Of a stretch of DNA of 64,000 nt, positions 34,579 through 43,990 are shown in pieces (the first letter of the stretch is position 1; the number at the start of each line of letters is the position of its first letter). Where the stretch lies: assembly GCF_000743355.1 (NCBI RefSeq), contig NZ_JQEI01000008.1, forward strand, positions 1-64,000, written 5' to 3'. Origin of the DNA: Serratia sp. Ag1. Its GTDB lineage: Bacteria > Pseudomonadota > Gammaproteobacteria > Enterobacterales > Enterobacteriaceae. A program made the translations under genes and the position numbers. The notes below the pieces were generated by a model. The model ran no database searches. It was not told the origin of the DNA and worked only from the letters and a program-made list of their open reading frames with translations.

Positions 34579-37170
34579 ATGCATAAAGCCATACCAAACG
34601 CTTTCGAAAATGGCCAGCGGATGGCGAATGTCAGGTTAATTCCGGCCAGGCTAAGACCGCTGGCCGTATTGCTATGGTTGCTGATTCCCCAGGTTTATGC
34701 CCAGCCCGCGAATAGCTCGTTTGAATTTGATGACAGCATGCTGGTTGGCAGTGCCAAAGAACAAAAAAACATTACGCGTTTTAACCAGGCTAACGCTATC
34801 GAGCCCGGCACTTATCAAGTCGATATCTTCATCAATGGGAATTTCCTCTCGCGGCAATCACTGGTCTTTGCTGCGGGTGAGCAAGGCGTGGTTGCCGCTT
34901 GCCTGAGCAGGGAGAACATGGTTGATGCGGGTATTTTAGCCACTGCCATCAAAGCGAAAGCCGACGACACGTCATCCTGCTTAAACCTGGAACAGCAGGT
35001 AGAAGGGGCGTCCAGCCGTTTTGATTTTGCGCGTTTGCGCCTGGATCTGTTTGTGCCGCAGACCTTGATGCAGCGTGAGGCGCGCGGTTCGGTCTCGACT
35101 AAAGATCTAGCCGTGGGTGAGACCGTCGCGTTTGCCAATTACGACACTAACTATTACCGCACTCAGGCTTCCGGTAACACGACTGAGTCCACTTATCTGG
35201 GGCTAAATTCAGGGCTCAACCTTGGCCTGTGGCAATTCCGTCAACAATCCACCTTTACCCGCTATAACAGCAGCCTCAGCCCAAGTAACAGCCAATGGAA
35301 TTCGGTGCGTAATTATGTACAGCGCCCGTTGCCCTCGATCGGCAGCCAATTGACGCTGGGTGAAAGCTTTACCTCTGGTAGCCTGTTCAGTAGCCTGGGT
35401 TTTCGCGGTATCCAGTTAGAAACTGACGATCGTATGCTGCCTGAATCGCAACGGGGTTATGCTCCCGCCATTCGTGGCGTTGCCGCTACCACGGCCAAAG
35501 TCAGCGTGCGTCAGTCGGGGGTGCAGATTTATCAAACCACGGTGGCCCCAGGGGCCTTCGTGATTGATGATCTCTATCCGACCAGCTATCAGGGCGACCT
35601 GGTGGTAGAAGTGCTGGAGGCTGATGGCCGCGTTTCTTCTTTTACCGTGCCGTTTTCTGCCGTATCCGATTCCATACGGCCTGGCCATTCACGCGTCAGC
35701 TTTGCTGCCGGGCAGGTCCGCAACATCGGCAATAGTGATGCAGCGTTTACCGATCTCACCTATCAGGCCGGGTTGACCAATGCCATAACGGCAAACACCG
35801 GGGTGCGCATCTCTGATGGTTATCAGGCATTACTGGGGGGCGCGGTGTTTGCCAGTCAGCTTGGTGCTCTGGGGGTCAATGCCACTTATTCACGGGCTGA
35901 TATGTGGGGCAAAACCTTGGATGGGTGGCGTGTTGGAGCCACCTACAGCCGCACTTTTGCTCCAACGTCCACTACGCTGGCGCTGGCCGGTTATCGCTAT
36001 TCTACTCAGGGCTATCGTGACTTGAGCGACGTGCTGGGCCTGCGTGAAGCCGAAGCCAGTAATGAAGTTTGGTTGTCCAGCACTTATCAGCAGAGCAATC
36101 AACTGGTTGTTACCGTTAGCCAGAGCCTGGGGGAATATGGTCAGGTTTATTTCTCTGGTTCCACCAGCACTTACCATGGTGGCCGTGGGCGTGATACGCA
36201 ATACCAGATGGCTTATTCGCACAGTTACAACAGCATCAGTTATAACCTCTCGCTGAGCAGGCAGCAGACTGGCCGTACGCCAACCGGGGTTGTATCGGAA
36301 AGTGAGGTGGATAATGGCCGCACGCAGAATGTCGTTATGTTTTCTGTTTCCATTCCTTGGGGCTCCGGTTCCCGTGCGCCACTGATCTCTGCAGGGGTGA
36401 CCCATGAAACCGGTGGCAATACGAACTATCAGGCGGCCATGGCGGGAACGCTCGGTGAAAACCAAAGCCTGAGCTACAGCGTTAACAGTGCTTTTAACTC
36501 TGGTGGCGAGGGGGTCAGTTTAGGGGCGAATGCGACCAAACAACTGCCCATAGTTACCGTGGGCGGTAGCTTCTCGCAAGGGAGAGGTTACACCCAAGGT
36601 GGTGCCAGCGCCCGTGGTGCCGCAGTTTTGCATAGCGGTGGCATAACCTTTGGCCCCTATCTGGGCGATACCTTTGGGCTTATTGAAGCCGAGGGGGTAA
36701 AAGGGGCCGAGGTGATGAATGGAACAGGGGCCAAAGTTAATCGTTTCGGCTATGCCATTGTTCCCTCGTTGGTGCCTTACCGCTACAACGACATCAGCCT
36801 GAATGCCAAGGGGATAGAAAACGCGAGTGCTGAACTCACTGAGAACCAGCAGCGCGTGGCGCCTTATGCCGGTTCGGTGGTCAAAGTGCGTTTCAAAACG
36901 TTGGAGGGCTATGCTGTGCTGATAAAAGTCGTTGATGATCAGGGCGGTGGTTTACCGTTGGGGAGCAACGTCTATGACAACAATAACACCGTTATCGGTT
37001 TGGTTGGCCAAGGCAATCAAATCTATGCTCGGGTGAGCGAACTGCAAGGGCAACTGCATGCAAAATGGGGCGATGCCGCCAGCGAGCAGTGTACCTTGAG
37101 CTATGACTTGCGCGGTCAGGATATAAAGTTATCTCTGCATCGCCTAGAACTGCCGTGCATCAAACAGTAA
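34579..37170 (+). CDS. Outer-membrane fimbrial usher of operon 2
   Basis: 863 residues, FimD/PapC family, collinear with the operon 1 usher (shared blocks FEFDDSMLVGSAKEQK, SRFDFARLRLDL, YAPAIRGVAATTAKVSV, GAFVIDDLYPTS). The two differ mainly in the signal region and scattered barrel positions. The usher forms the outer-membrane pore for pilus export. No adhesin follows: the next 320 bases hold no gene. Operon 2 therefore encodes shaft and secretion parts only, and may borrow the tip from operon 1 or from the set at 41930-44536. Confidence 0.93.
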   Translation: MHKAIPNAFENGQRMANVRLIPARLRPLAVLLWLLIPQVYAQPANSSFEFDDSMLVGSAKEQKNITRFNQANAIEPGTYQVDIFINGNFLSRQSLVFAAGEQGVVAACLSRENMVDAGILATAIKAKADDTSSCLNLEQQVEGASSRFDFARLRLDLFVPQTLMQREARGSVSTKDLAVGETVAFANYDTNYYRTQASGNTTESTYLGLNSGLNLGLWQFRQQSTFTRYNSSLSPSNSQWNSVRNYVQRPLPSIGSQLTLGESFTSGSLFSSLGFRGIQLETDDRMLPESQRGYAPAIRGVAATTAKVSVRQSGVQIYQTTVAPGAFVIDDLYPTSYQGDLVVEVLEADGRVSSFTVPFSAVSDSIRPGHSRVSFAAGQVRNIGNSDAAFTDLTYQAGLTNAITANTGVRISDGYQALLGGAVFASQLGALGVNATYSRADMWGKTLDGWRVGATYSRTFAPTSTTLALAGYRYSTQGYRDLSDVLGLREAEASNEVWLSSTYQQSNQLVVTVSQSLGEYGQVYFSGSTSTYHGGRGRDTQYQMAYSHSYNSISYNLSLSRQQTGRTPTGVVSESEVDNGRTQNVVMFSVSIPWGSGSRAPLISAGVTHETGGNTNYQAAMAGTLGENQSLSYSVNSAFNSGGEGVSLGANATKQLPIVTVGGSFSQGRGYTQGGASARGAAVLHSGGITFGPYLGDTFGLIEAEGVKGAEVMNGTGAKVNRFGYAIVPSLVPYRYNDISLNAKGIENASAELTENQQRVAPYAGSVVKVRFKTLEGYAVLIKVVDDQGGGLPLGSNVYDNNNTVIGLVGQGNQIYARVSELQGQLHAKWGDAASEQCTLSYDLRGQDIKLSLHRLELPCIKQ

Positions 37171-37493
37171 TGCAGAGCTCAGTTGCTACAGGATTGGCTG
37201 GAGCTAACTCCAAGGATGGCGGTGCCGCTGAGCATTAAAGTGCAAAATTGATGGCGTTGGTTATACCTCTGTAAATGCCTCTTCCCGTCAGAATAAAAAT
37301 CGTTAACTCCTCTCCGCTGACTAAGGCCGGTACCGATTATCCCGTCAACGCGTTGGTATAAATATCGCCAGGGAAACCTTGCGATTCGAGTGAAACATAT
37401 TTATTGTATAGTTACATTGTTAATATGTTAATGAATAATGTTCTTTGATTATCTTATTAAATTATAGGGAATAATTTATGGTGAGGAGCATTC
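37171..37493. other. Intergenic region after usher 2
   Basis: No gene or recognisable adhesin remnant is visible. The right half is AT-rich and should hold the promoter of the MFS gene, whose start follows GAGGAG. Confidence 0.45.
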
Positions 37494-38717
37494 ATGCCGT
37501 CTGCCTTTACTAATCGGCCACCACGCTGGTTGATCCCGCTGCTGGGGTCGTTGGTCGCTTTTGGTCCGTTGTCGATCGACATGTATTTGCCTGCTCTGCC
37601 TGCTATGGGCCAGCAGTTACAAGCAACCCAAGGGCAGATGCAATATACCTTAGGGGCATTTTTCGCCGGTTTTTGCCTGGGGATGTTGCTGTATGGGCCA
37701 CTCAGCGATTGGCTGGGGCGGCGGAAGTTGCTGTTGAGCGGCATGCTATTGTTTGTGATAGCTAGCGTGCTGTGCACGCAGGCGACTCAGGTTGAGCAAC
37801 TGGTTGCTTTGCGGGCATTACAGGCGTTTGGCAGCGGGGCTGCGGTAGTGATGGCGCGAGCCATTGCCCGGGATGTTTATGCGCCTGATGAACTGCCGCG
37901 CGTTCTGTCATTAATGACGCTGGTCACCATGATTGCACCGCTGTTGGCCCCCTTGCTGGGGGGCGCTCTGCTGACGTTTTTTGACTGGCAGGCCATTTTT
38001 ATGCTGTTGGCGGTGGTTGGGTGTATCAGTGGATTATTGGTGTTCTGGGTATTGCCGGAGACATTAAAAGCTCAGCCCGAGCATGCGAGCAATATCTTGA
38101 AGGCGTTTCATCATTATTGCCTGTTGGTAAAGGATCGGCAGGCAATGGGTATTATTGCGACTCTGGCGTTTTCCTTTGCAGGGATGTTTGCTTTCATCAG
38201 CGGTTCCCCTTTTGTTTATATCAGCTATTTCCAGGTGCCCGCCCAGTATTATGGCTTGTTATTTGGCTGCAATATCGTTGGCATGATTGCAGTGCTGTTA
38301 CTCAACGTCAGGATGCTGAAAGTCTACAGCTTGCCACGATTATTGATGATTCAGAGTAGTGCTCAGGTTCTGTTTGGTCTGCTGCTATTGGTATTTCATC
38401 AACAAAGTCTGCCGGTTCTGGTAATCCTGATTGTCCTGTTTATGTCGCTGGTGAATGCCATCGGCACCAACAGCCTGTCATTATTGTTGCAACAACGTGG
38501 TCAACAGGCGGGAAGCGCAAGCGCATTGGCGATTTCGCTGCAGTTTGGCATGGGGGCGTTGGCGAGCCTGGCGGTTTCCTGGCTACAGGATGACACACCG
38601 TTTGCCATGACGTTGGTGATGGCCGTCTGTGCGACGCTTGGCTGGGTAGGGCAGCGGATGTCCGTCGTTGGTTTACGTCCGCAACTGCATTCAATCGACC
38701 CAAAAAAGAGTAAGTAG
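37494..38717 (+). CDS. Bcr/CflA-family MFS drug exporter
   Basis: 407 residues with about 12 membrane segments. The start contains PLSIDMYLPALPAMGQQLQA and, between helices 2 and 3, GPLSDWLGRRKLLLSG, both typical of the Bcr/CflA branch of the major facilitator superfamily (proton-driven export of drugs, sulfonamides or dipeptides). The ribosome site is strong (GAGGAG, 6 bases before ATG). It converges with the flavin-reductase gene; a hairpin lies between them. The substrate cannot be deduced. Confidence 0.88.
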   Translation: MPSAFTNRPPRWLIPLLGSLVAFGPLSIDMYLPALPAMGQQLQATQGQMQYTLGAFFAGFCLGMLLYGPLSDWLGRRKLLLSGMLLFVIASVLCTQATQVEQLVALRALQAFGSGAAVVMARAIARDVYAPDELPRVLSLMTLVTMIAPLLAPLLGGALLTFFDWQAIFMLLAVVGCISGLLVFWVLPETLKAQPEHASNILKAFHHYCLLVKDRQAMGIIATLAFSFAGMFAFISGSPFVYISYFQVPAQYYGLLFGCNIVGMIAVLLLNVRMLKVYSLPRLLMIQSSAQVLFGLLLLVFHQQSLPVLVILIVLFMSLVNAIGTNSLSLLLQQRGQQAGSASALAISLQFGMGALASLAVSWLQDDTPFAMTLVMAVCATLGWVGQRMSVVGLRPQLHSIDPKKSK

Positions 38718-38732
38718 AGGGCTGGTGGGGGC

Positions 38733-38776
38733 AGCCACCATTCGCCGTACCAGCTAAGGTAGGACGAATGATGGCT
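38733..38776. terminator. Convergent hairpin between MFS and flavin-reductase genes
   Basis: AGCCACCATTCG pairs with CGAATGATGGCT (one mismatch), with an inner TACC/GGTA stem. It lies between two convergent genes. There is no T-run, so efficiency is uncertain. Confidence 0.5.
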
Positions 38777-38788
38777 TAACCTGATGTT

Positions 38789-39733
38789 TTACATGGCGTT
38801 GGCAATAATCCCACGCAAGAGCTTTTTCAATATTTCGACTTCATCTGCCGGGAATGCGGCCAGCATCTGTTCCTGCTGTTTGGCAGCGATATCCCTTAAT
38901 ACGTTGGCTTGGCGCTCACCTGCGGCTGTCAGGTGGTAGCCGTTCTCCGTGCTTGAGATCAACCCTTTACGGCATAAGGTTTCCTGTGCTTCTTCGATCT
39001 CTCTGCTTGACATCGCGACTTCCGCCATCAGGCTGGTCATATCCAGGCAGGCATTGCTGTCCAGCACCAGCAGCATTCTGGCTTCGCTGATCCGCAATCC
39101 GGTAGAGAGTTGCTTGGGTTGATAACTGGCTTGGTAGCTACGCAGTGCCTGCGTGAGTAAATAGTAGACATTTTGATTAAGGCGCTCTTGCCTGGCACTG
39201 CTCGTTGGGCCATCCGTAACCCGTTCAGACACTTGCTGATAAGGCAATACCATCGAATAGGCCCCTTGGTGATAGACCAGCGGCGCACGGCCCAGATCGT
39301 CAAAGGCCACCACTTTGCCGATGAGGATCCAATGATCGCCGCCGTCAACCTGCTGGTATTTCTCACACTGAAAATGTGCGGCACAGTCAGCCAGCAAAGG
39401 CGCGTTACCGGCACCGATCTCTGTGTCCACCCCAGCAAATTTATTCTCGCTAGGGCGGGCAAACCGGTTAGATACATCTATCTGGTCGGCGGCCAGGATA
39501 TTAATGGCAAAGTGGCTGGCCTGCTCAAACACCGAATAGCTGCCAGAGCGCTTATCAATACTCCAGAGTATCAGTGGTGGATCTAACGACACCGAGTTAA
39601 AACTGTTGGCGGTCATGCCCACGCGGGTGCCGTCTGGGGTGGCAGCGGTCACCACCGTTACTCCAGTGGCAAAGTTACCCAGTGCGCGGCGAAATGCACG
39701 GGGATCCAGGATATTGTCTGTGTGATGAGTCAT
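38789..39733 (-). CDS. Flavin reductase with C-terminal MarR-like domain (HPA hydroxylase C1-like)
   Basis: 314 residues. Residues about 10-165 form a flavin reductase domain (RALGNFATGVTVVTAATPDG, MTANSFNSVSLDPPLILWSI, HFAINILAADQ). Residues about 185-310 resemble a MarR-type domain (RISEARMLLVLD, EAQETLCRKGLISSTENGYH). This fusion is the architecture of the reductase C1 of Acinetobacter p-hydroxyphenylacetate 3-hydroxylase, where the MarR-like part is a substrate-controlled autoinhibitor. It lies 20 bases after the oxygenase gene, so the two encode a two-component monooxygenase. The true aromatic substrate is not established. Confidence 0.8.
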   Translation of the reverse strand: MTHHTDNILDPRAFRRALGNFATGVTVVTAATPDGTRVGMTANSFNSVSLDPPLILWSIDKRSGSYSVFEQASHFAINILAADQIDVSNRFARPSENKFAGVDTEIGAGNAPLLADCAAHFQCEKYQQVDGGDHWILIGKVVAFDDLGRAPLVYHQGAYSMVLPYQQVSERVTDGPTSSARQERLNQNVYYLLTQALRSYQASYQPKQLSTGLRISEARMLLVLDSNACLDMTSLMAEVAMSSREIEEAQETLCRKGLISSTENGYHLTAAGERQANVLRDIAAKQQEQMLAAFPADEVEILKKLLRGIIANAM

Positions 39734-39753
39734 CAGATAGGTTCTCCGGCTTG

Positions 39754-40926
39754 TTACACCATGGTCGGATCGGGTTCTAATCCCATGAGTTCGCGCCCCA
39801 GGATCTGCGCACAGACGTCGTAGTCGGTATAAGCGTGTGCTCCGGTCATGTGTGAATCGCGGAACAGGCGCTGAATTTCATTGCTTTCCATCCAACTGGT
39901 TGCACCCGCTGCACTGAACAAGCGATCCACCGCCGCGATACACATTTTTACCGCATAGGCCTGATTCGTCCGCCAGTAAGTCAATGTGTTGTGAGTAGGA
40001 TATTGATGACGTCGGCCATGCTCAGCATGTTCTTCCCAGGTTTTTTCCAGAAAGGCACGGGCGGCGGCTACCTGATGGGTTGACTCTGCCAGGCGCATCA
40101 GCGCGGGTGTCGCCGTGCCTACGCTGGCCCCGGTGTAGGCACGCACGCGGTTTTGGGTTTTCTCTTTAAAGGCGACCAGCATGCGCTCGGCCACACCCAG
40201 ACTGATGGCGGCAAAACCGCAAGCAAAATAGGGGCGATAAGGTGTGTAGAAAATATTGCTGTCAGGATAGAGATCGTAACCGGAAGAACGCCCCTGCATC
40301 ATATCTTGAGCCGCTTCAATACGGTGATTGGGGATGAAAGCCTGGTTGATCACCAGTGTTTTGGAACCGCTGCCGCGCATGCCTACGGCGTACCAGTCAT
40401 CACGGATTTCATAATCACTACGCGGGATCACACCGAAGCTATAGATAGGTTCGCCTGCGGTATTTTTGCGGCGAAACCCCACAATCGCCCATTCGGCATG
40501 ATCGCAACCGCTGCTCCAGCCCATTTCGCCACTCAGATAGACGCCACCTTCGGCTTCTTCTATGCGGCCAAAAGGGGCGATGCTGCTGCTTGCTGTGGCG
40601 TCAGGATTGTCTCCCCAGACCTCTTGTTGTAGTTTGGCGGAAAACATCGCCAACTGATGGCTATGGGTACAGAGTAAGCTGAAAGCCCAGGCGGTGCCGC
40701 CACAGGCACCAGCCAAGGCGGCAACGCAGTCGGTGAATTCCGGTAAGGAGATTTCCAGGCCACCATATTTCTTCGGCTGGAAGGCTCGATGCATGCCTAT
40801 CCCTTTTAAGAGCCGAATATTTTCGTCAGGCACTTTTCGCTCTTTTTCTGCTTCTGCAGCATTGGCAGCAATAAGTGGCAGAATGGGTAGCAACTTTTCC
40901 AGCATTGGGTTGAGCGTTTTCATCAT
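39754..40926 (-). CDS. Flavin-dependent monooxygenase oxygenase component (acyl-CoA dehydrogenase fold)
   Basis: 390 residues, acyl-CoA dehydrogenase fold of the HsaA / C2 / IacA group (group D flavoprotein monooxygenases). Visible blocks are AALAGACGGTAWAFSLLCTH, the middle strand domain with GMRGSGSKTLVI, and the C-terminal helices with LFSAAGATSW. Such enzymes use reduced flavin supplied by a partner reductase to hydroxylate phenols or oxidise indole-acetate. The partner is encoded directly downstream. Likely substrates are 4-hydroxyphenylacetate or a related arylacetate. Confidence 0.8.
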   Translation of the reverse strand: MMKTLNPMLEKLLPILPLIAANAAEAEKERKVPDENIRLLKGIGMHRAFQPKKYGGLEISLPEFTDCVAALAGACGGTAWAFSLLCTHSHQLAMFSAKLQQEVWGDNPDATASSSIAPFGRIEEAEGGVYLSGEMGWSSGCDHAEWAIVGFRRKNTAGEPIYSFGVIPRSDYEIRDDWYAVGMRGSGSKTLVINQAFIPNHRIEAAQDMMQGRSSGYDLYPDSNIFYTPYRPYFACGFAAISLGVAERMLVAFKEKTQNRVRAYTGASVGTATPALMRLAESTHQVAAARAFLEKTWEEHAEHGRRHQYPTHNTLTYWRTNQAYAVKMCIAAVDRLFSAAGATSWMESNEIQRLFRDSHMTGAHAYTDYDVCAQILGRELMGLEPDPTMV

Positions 40927-41172
40927 CGAACTCCCTCAGGAATGGTAGATATGCGGCAACTAATCCTTTATCACCGCCGGTTAAAACAGTTCAGGAAGCG
41001 GGATCAGGTGTTTAGCCTATGTGATGGTTGTTCGATGAGTATGCGATAAGGGTTTTTTAATGGAATGTAACATTCAGGTAAAAAATTGTACTTTTCATGT
41101 TAAATATTGAAAGCGTGATCTGGCAACATCGTTGCCCAGATGCGCTTTGCAATAACTTATCGAGTAGCGGAG
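40927..41172. other. Intergenic region upstream of the monooxygenase genes
   Basis: No gene seen. It should contain the promoter of the monooxygenase pair (minus strand). The right end leads into an att-like remnant. Confidence 0.4.
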
Positions 41173-41195
41173 TTTGGCTCCCTGAATGGACTCGA
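41173..41195. repeat. Degenerate copy of tRNA-Asn 3' end (att-like remnant)
   Basis: The bases match the 3' end of tRNA-Asn as read on the plus strand (TGGCTCC-CTGA-n-TGGACTCGAA), with one deleted and one changed base. About 33 bases on, GGCCCCTAAA recurs; the same ten bases lie upstream of the integrase fragment near 45788. This fits the distal att site of a decayed island whose other end is the tRNA at 45908. Confidence 0.5.
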
Positions 41196-41291
41196 AATGC
41201 ATTATAAAAATAGTTATGTTTGAAGAGGGCCCCTAAACAAGCCCCTATTTGCAATTGTGGGCAACGGTGTGATTGGTCAACATTACCCTGA

Positions 41292-41580
41292 TTACACCGT
41301 CACGACGATTTTGCCGAGTTGTTCATTTGATTCCAGAAAATAATGTGTCTCAACGATCTGGTCGAATGGAGATTCTCTGGCAATGACAGGATGCAACGAA
41401 CCTGAAGTAAGCCCCTTGAGGATAAACACTTTTGCAGCTTCCAATCGCACTGGATCGCTGATGATCTCATGGACGAGGAAACCTCGCAGCGTCAGTGTTT
41501 TGCTCAACACCATGAACAGAGGGAAAGGTGTCGGCTCCGGACTCAAACCGCCATATTCAATAAGAATGCCACCACGAGAC
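41292..41580 (-). pseudogene. Zinc-type alcohol dehydrogenase / quinone oxidoreductase C-terminal fragment
   Basis: The minus-strand frame reads GGILIEYGGLSPEPTPFPLF, then TLTLRGFLVHEI and ends QLGKIVVTV. This is the C-terminal end of a medium-chain dehydrogenase/reductase (quinone oxidoreductase type). The frame has no start, and the catalytic and nucleotide-binding domains are missing; the upstream join is to an unrelated VOC fragment. It is a rearrangement scar. Confidence 0.7.
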
Positions 41581-41587
41581 TATCTTC

Positions 41588-41700
41588 GACATCGTGGCAG
41601 GTTTATCGGTCATGTCTATCCCGTTGTAAACGGCTTCGATGCCAGCAAAGCGTTTTATACAACCGTACTGGCTGTTTTTGGTATTAGTTGGAGCGCGGTT
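41588..41700 (+). pseudogene. VOC-family (glyoxalase-like) N-terminal fragment, copy A
   Basis: The frame reads GRFIGHVYPVVNGFDASKAF, then YTTVLAVFGI, matching the start of VOC/glyoxalase-fold proteins. It is clearly related at the DNA level to 45325-45410. The rest of the gene is missing. Confidence 0.65.
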
Positions 41701-41929
41701 TTTGTATTGTCTTTTTTAATGACAATTGATTTTTGATGTCAATAAAAAACTGACTCTCGGTCATGATGTATATTTTCATGGTTTTAATTCTTAATTATTT
41801 TTAATTAATATCCATTCTTTTCAAATTGCAGGTGCTATTTTTTCTGCGGGAGTTGTGGCAAGAACCTCAACTCCCATAAATGGAATAAGCCGATAACGTT
41901 ATGGGGCTATTAAAAAGCTAATCAATTCA

Positions 41930-43102
41930 TTAATAATAGTTTATTGTAAAGGTTACCTTGCCATCTGCATTGCCTGGTTTCACCACCGACGACGTTTGTA
42001 TATATCGGGCAGATAATGGAATCACAATATTTTTACTGCCGTCCTTAGGTAAAATCATTTGCTGCTCATTACTTAAATTAAACAGCGTTGGATTGTTATC
42101 CCCCCAGCCCAACTGAATTCCTATTCCTGAAGCAGATTCGGATGAGGAAGTATCTATAGCCATGATACCGTTTTCTGCATCAACCACTGATGTATTGGGC
42201 ACTAATCTGATGCCCACATTATTGCTGGTTGAGGCAGGAATGTTGCTAACACCTCCTTGGCCATAATCGAATAAAGCGGCCACATTTGAATTGTTATAAT
42301 AACCATAGAATGTAGGGCAGTTTTGCAGCGTAAGATTGGTTTTCACCCAAGGTGTTACCGCTCCTTCACGCGTAAAGGTTTTATTGGCATCAAAGCTGCC
42401 TAACCATACAACAACATCTGGCGTGGCGCATGTCTGAGCCGAAATTGTCAATTCCCCCTGGAATCTCAATATATTACTGATTATCGGGAATCCTAAAACA
42501 TTTGGGCCACCTGGCGCATTGTCATAGAATAATTTTGCAGTAGGCAAATTAGCTGAATTTAATGAGTAACTTCCAGGAGATATGGGGCCAATTTTTATCA
42601 AATTGATATATCGGATACTACCTAATATTCTATTGTCATTTGTTGTCGCGTCCATTTCTTGTGTCCGAGTCCCACCGTTAGCATGAGGGGTATCAATTGT
42701 TACACCCTGACTGCCATCACTAATTACTACACCAATTCCTGGTATTCCAGTTTGATATACCTTCCCTGAGTAGGGTGAACCGGTCCAGTTTGCTAATGGC
42801 AATGGGGCAGTTGTAAGTCCAAGATTAAATGTAAAATTGTAATTGTCTGGGGCGGCGTCTGTTATACAATGTATCTGGTACCCTGGTATTGCGCCAGACC
42901 AGGATCCCCGATAAAGCATGGTTCCATTTGGCATATCTACCCCCGCAGATATATTCATCGGTGCCAACTGGATGGTATCTGTTCTTGGAATGGAGGCATC
43001 ATAGGGCTGACACGTAACCTGGGCTTGCACCGTGTTGGAAAAGAGCATAACCAAACTGCCCAACAGGCTAAAATAGCTTTTTATGGAAAATATCTGTTTC
43101 AT
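41930..43102 (-). CDS. Fimbrial tip adhesin of the usher-less set
   Basis: 390 residues. A signal peptide (about 1-27, ending VQA) is followed by an N-terminal domain with a Cys pair (VTCQP, HCITD) and a C-terminal pilin domain ending in DGKVTFTINYY, the chaperone-binding strand. This is the plan of MrkD/FimH-like adhesins. The sequence is more AT-rich than the other fimbrial genes. A 137-base gap separates it from the chaperone gene upstream; an usher, which normally lies between, is missing. Confidence 0.75.
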   Translation of the reverse strand: MKQIFSIKSYFSLLGSLVMLFSNTVQAQVTCQPYDASIPRTDTIQLAPMNISAGVDMPNGTMLYRGSWSGAIPGYQIHCITDAAPDNYNFTFNLGLTTAPLPLANWTGSPYSGKVYQTGIPGIGVVISDGSQGVTIDTPHANGGTRTQEMDATTNDNRILGSIRYINLIKIGPISPGSYSLNSANLPTAKLFYDNAPGGPNVLGFPIISNILRFQGELTISAQTCATPDVVVWLGSFDANKTFTREGAVTPWVKTNLTLQNCPTFYGYYNNSNVAALFDYGQGGVSNIPASTSNNVGIRLVPNTSVVDAENGIMAIDTSSSESASGIGIQLGWGDNNPTLFNLSNEQQMILPKDGSKNIVIPLSARYIQTSSVVKPGNADGKVTFTINYY

Positions 43103-43239
43103 TGTGTTTTCTCCTTCTGTCAGGTTTTATGTTGGCAAAGAATTACGGGTAGTCGTGGTTGCCATAAAAATCCCTTCAGAACTGATTTCCTGAATAATGA
43201 TGAAGACGGTAATTAACGTGATTGGTTTTTTGTTGGGGC

Positions 43240-43941
43240 TTATTTCACGGCGGCGTCGAAAGGCAGCACGGCACCGTAGTCATTAACAAAACTGCCGCTG
43301 ATCTTATTCCCTGCTTGGGCTGGTAATTCCAATACCCTAGTGCTGAGTGGGGCGATCATTGCGCTATCGAGCTTCTTGCCGTTGATGGACAAATTGACCA
43401 GCGATACGTAGAACGGCGTTGGGTTAGTGGCTTGAACCTGACTACCCAAAGTACTCCAAGTCACCGACTTGGCGGCATCGTTGGCATTGCCTTCAAGGCC
43501 CACTGGGCGGTAAAACAGCTTGATACGGGTGCGGAACGCCATTTGCAGCTTGTTTTCACTGGTTTTGGCCTGACCTTTAGCCGGGACTTCTAATACGTTC
43601 AACCAGAACACCGACTCTTTATCCATCGGCAATGTACCCTCAACGGAACTGATGCGCAGCGTCTGGCCTTTACCAGCCTCGACACGATTTATCGGCGGAG
43701 TCAGAACGAACGGTACCTTGATGGCGGCTGGTTTGGCATTGGCATCACCACTATCGATCCAGCTTTGCAACAGAACTGGTGAAGGTCCAACGTTGCTGAT
43801 GTTGACGCTGACTTCTTTGGCCTCTGAAGGGTAAATAACGCGTGTACCACTGATCACCACGCTGGCCAGCGTATGGCTGCTGAACAGGGCAAGAGTCGCC
43901 AAGGTACAAATTTGCTGTGTTGTGTTTGTGAGAAACTTCAT
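43240..43941 (-). CDS. Periplasmic fimbrial chaperone of the usher-less set
   Basis: 233 residues from ATG 43941, chosen for its ribosome site (GGAG, 7 bases before) and clean signal peptide; a longer reading starts inside the pilin gene. The PapD-like body shows SVVISGTRVIYPSEAKEVSV, the INRVEAGKGQTLRISS motif and KESVFWLNVLEVPA. It is clearly distinct from the chaperones of operons 1 and 2. It lies 49 bases after the pilin stop. With no usher nearby it must feed subunits to an usher made elsewhere. Confidence 0.9.
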   Translation of the reverse strand: MKFLTNTTQQICTLATLALFSSHTLASVVISGTRVIYPSEAKEVSVNISNVGPSPVLLQSWIDSGDANAKPAAIKVPFVLTPPINRVEAGKGQTLRISSVEGTLPMDKESVFWLNVLEVPAKGQAKTSENKLQMAFRTRIKLFYRPVGLEGNANDAAKSVTWSTLGSQVQATNPTPFYVSLVNLSINGKKLDSAMIAPLSTRVLELPAQAGNKISGSFVNDYGAVLPFDAAVK

Positions 43942-43990
43942 AATCAACTCCAAGCGGGCAGGTAATTTGGGGGCCCAAAAACACAGTCCA

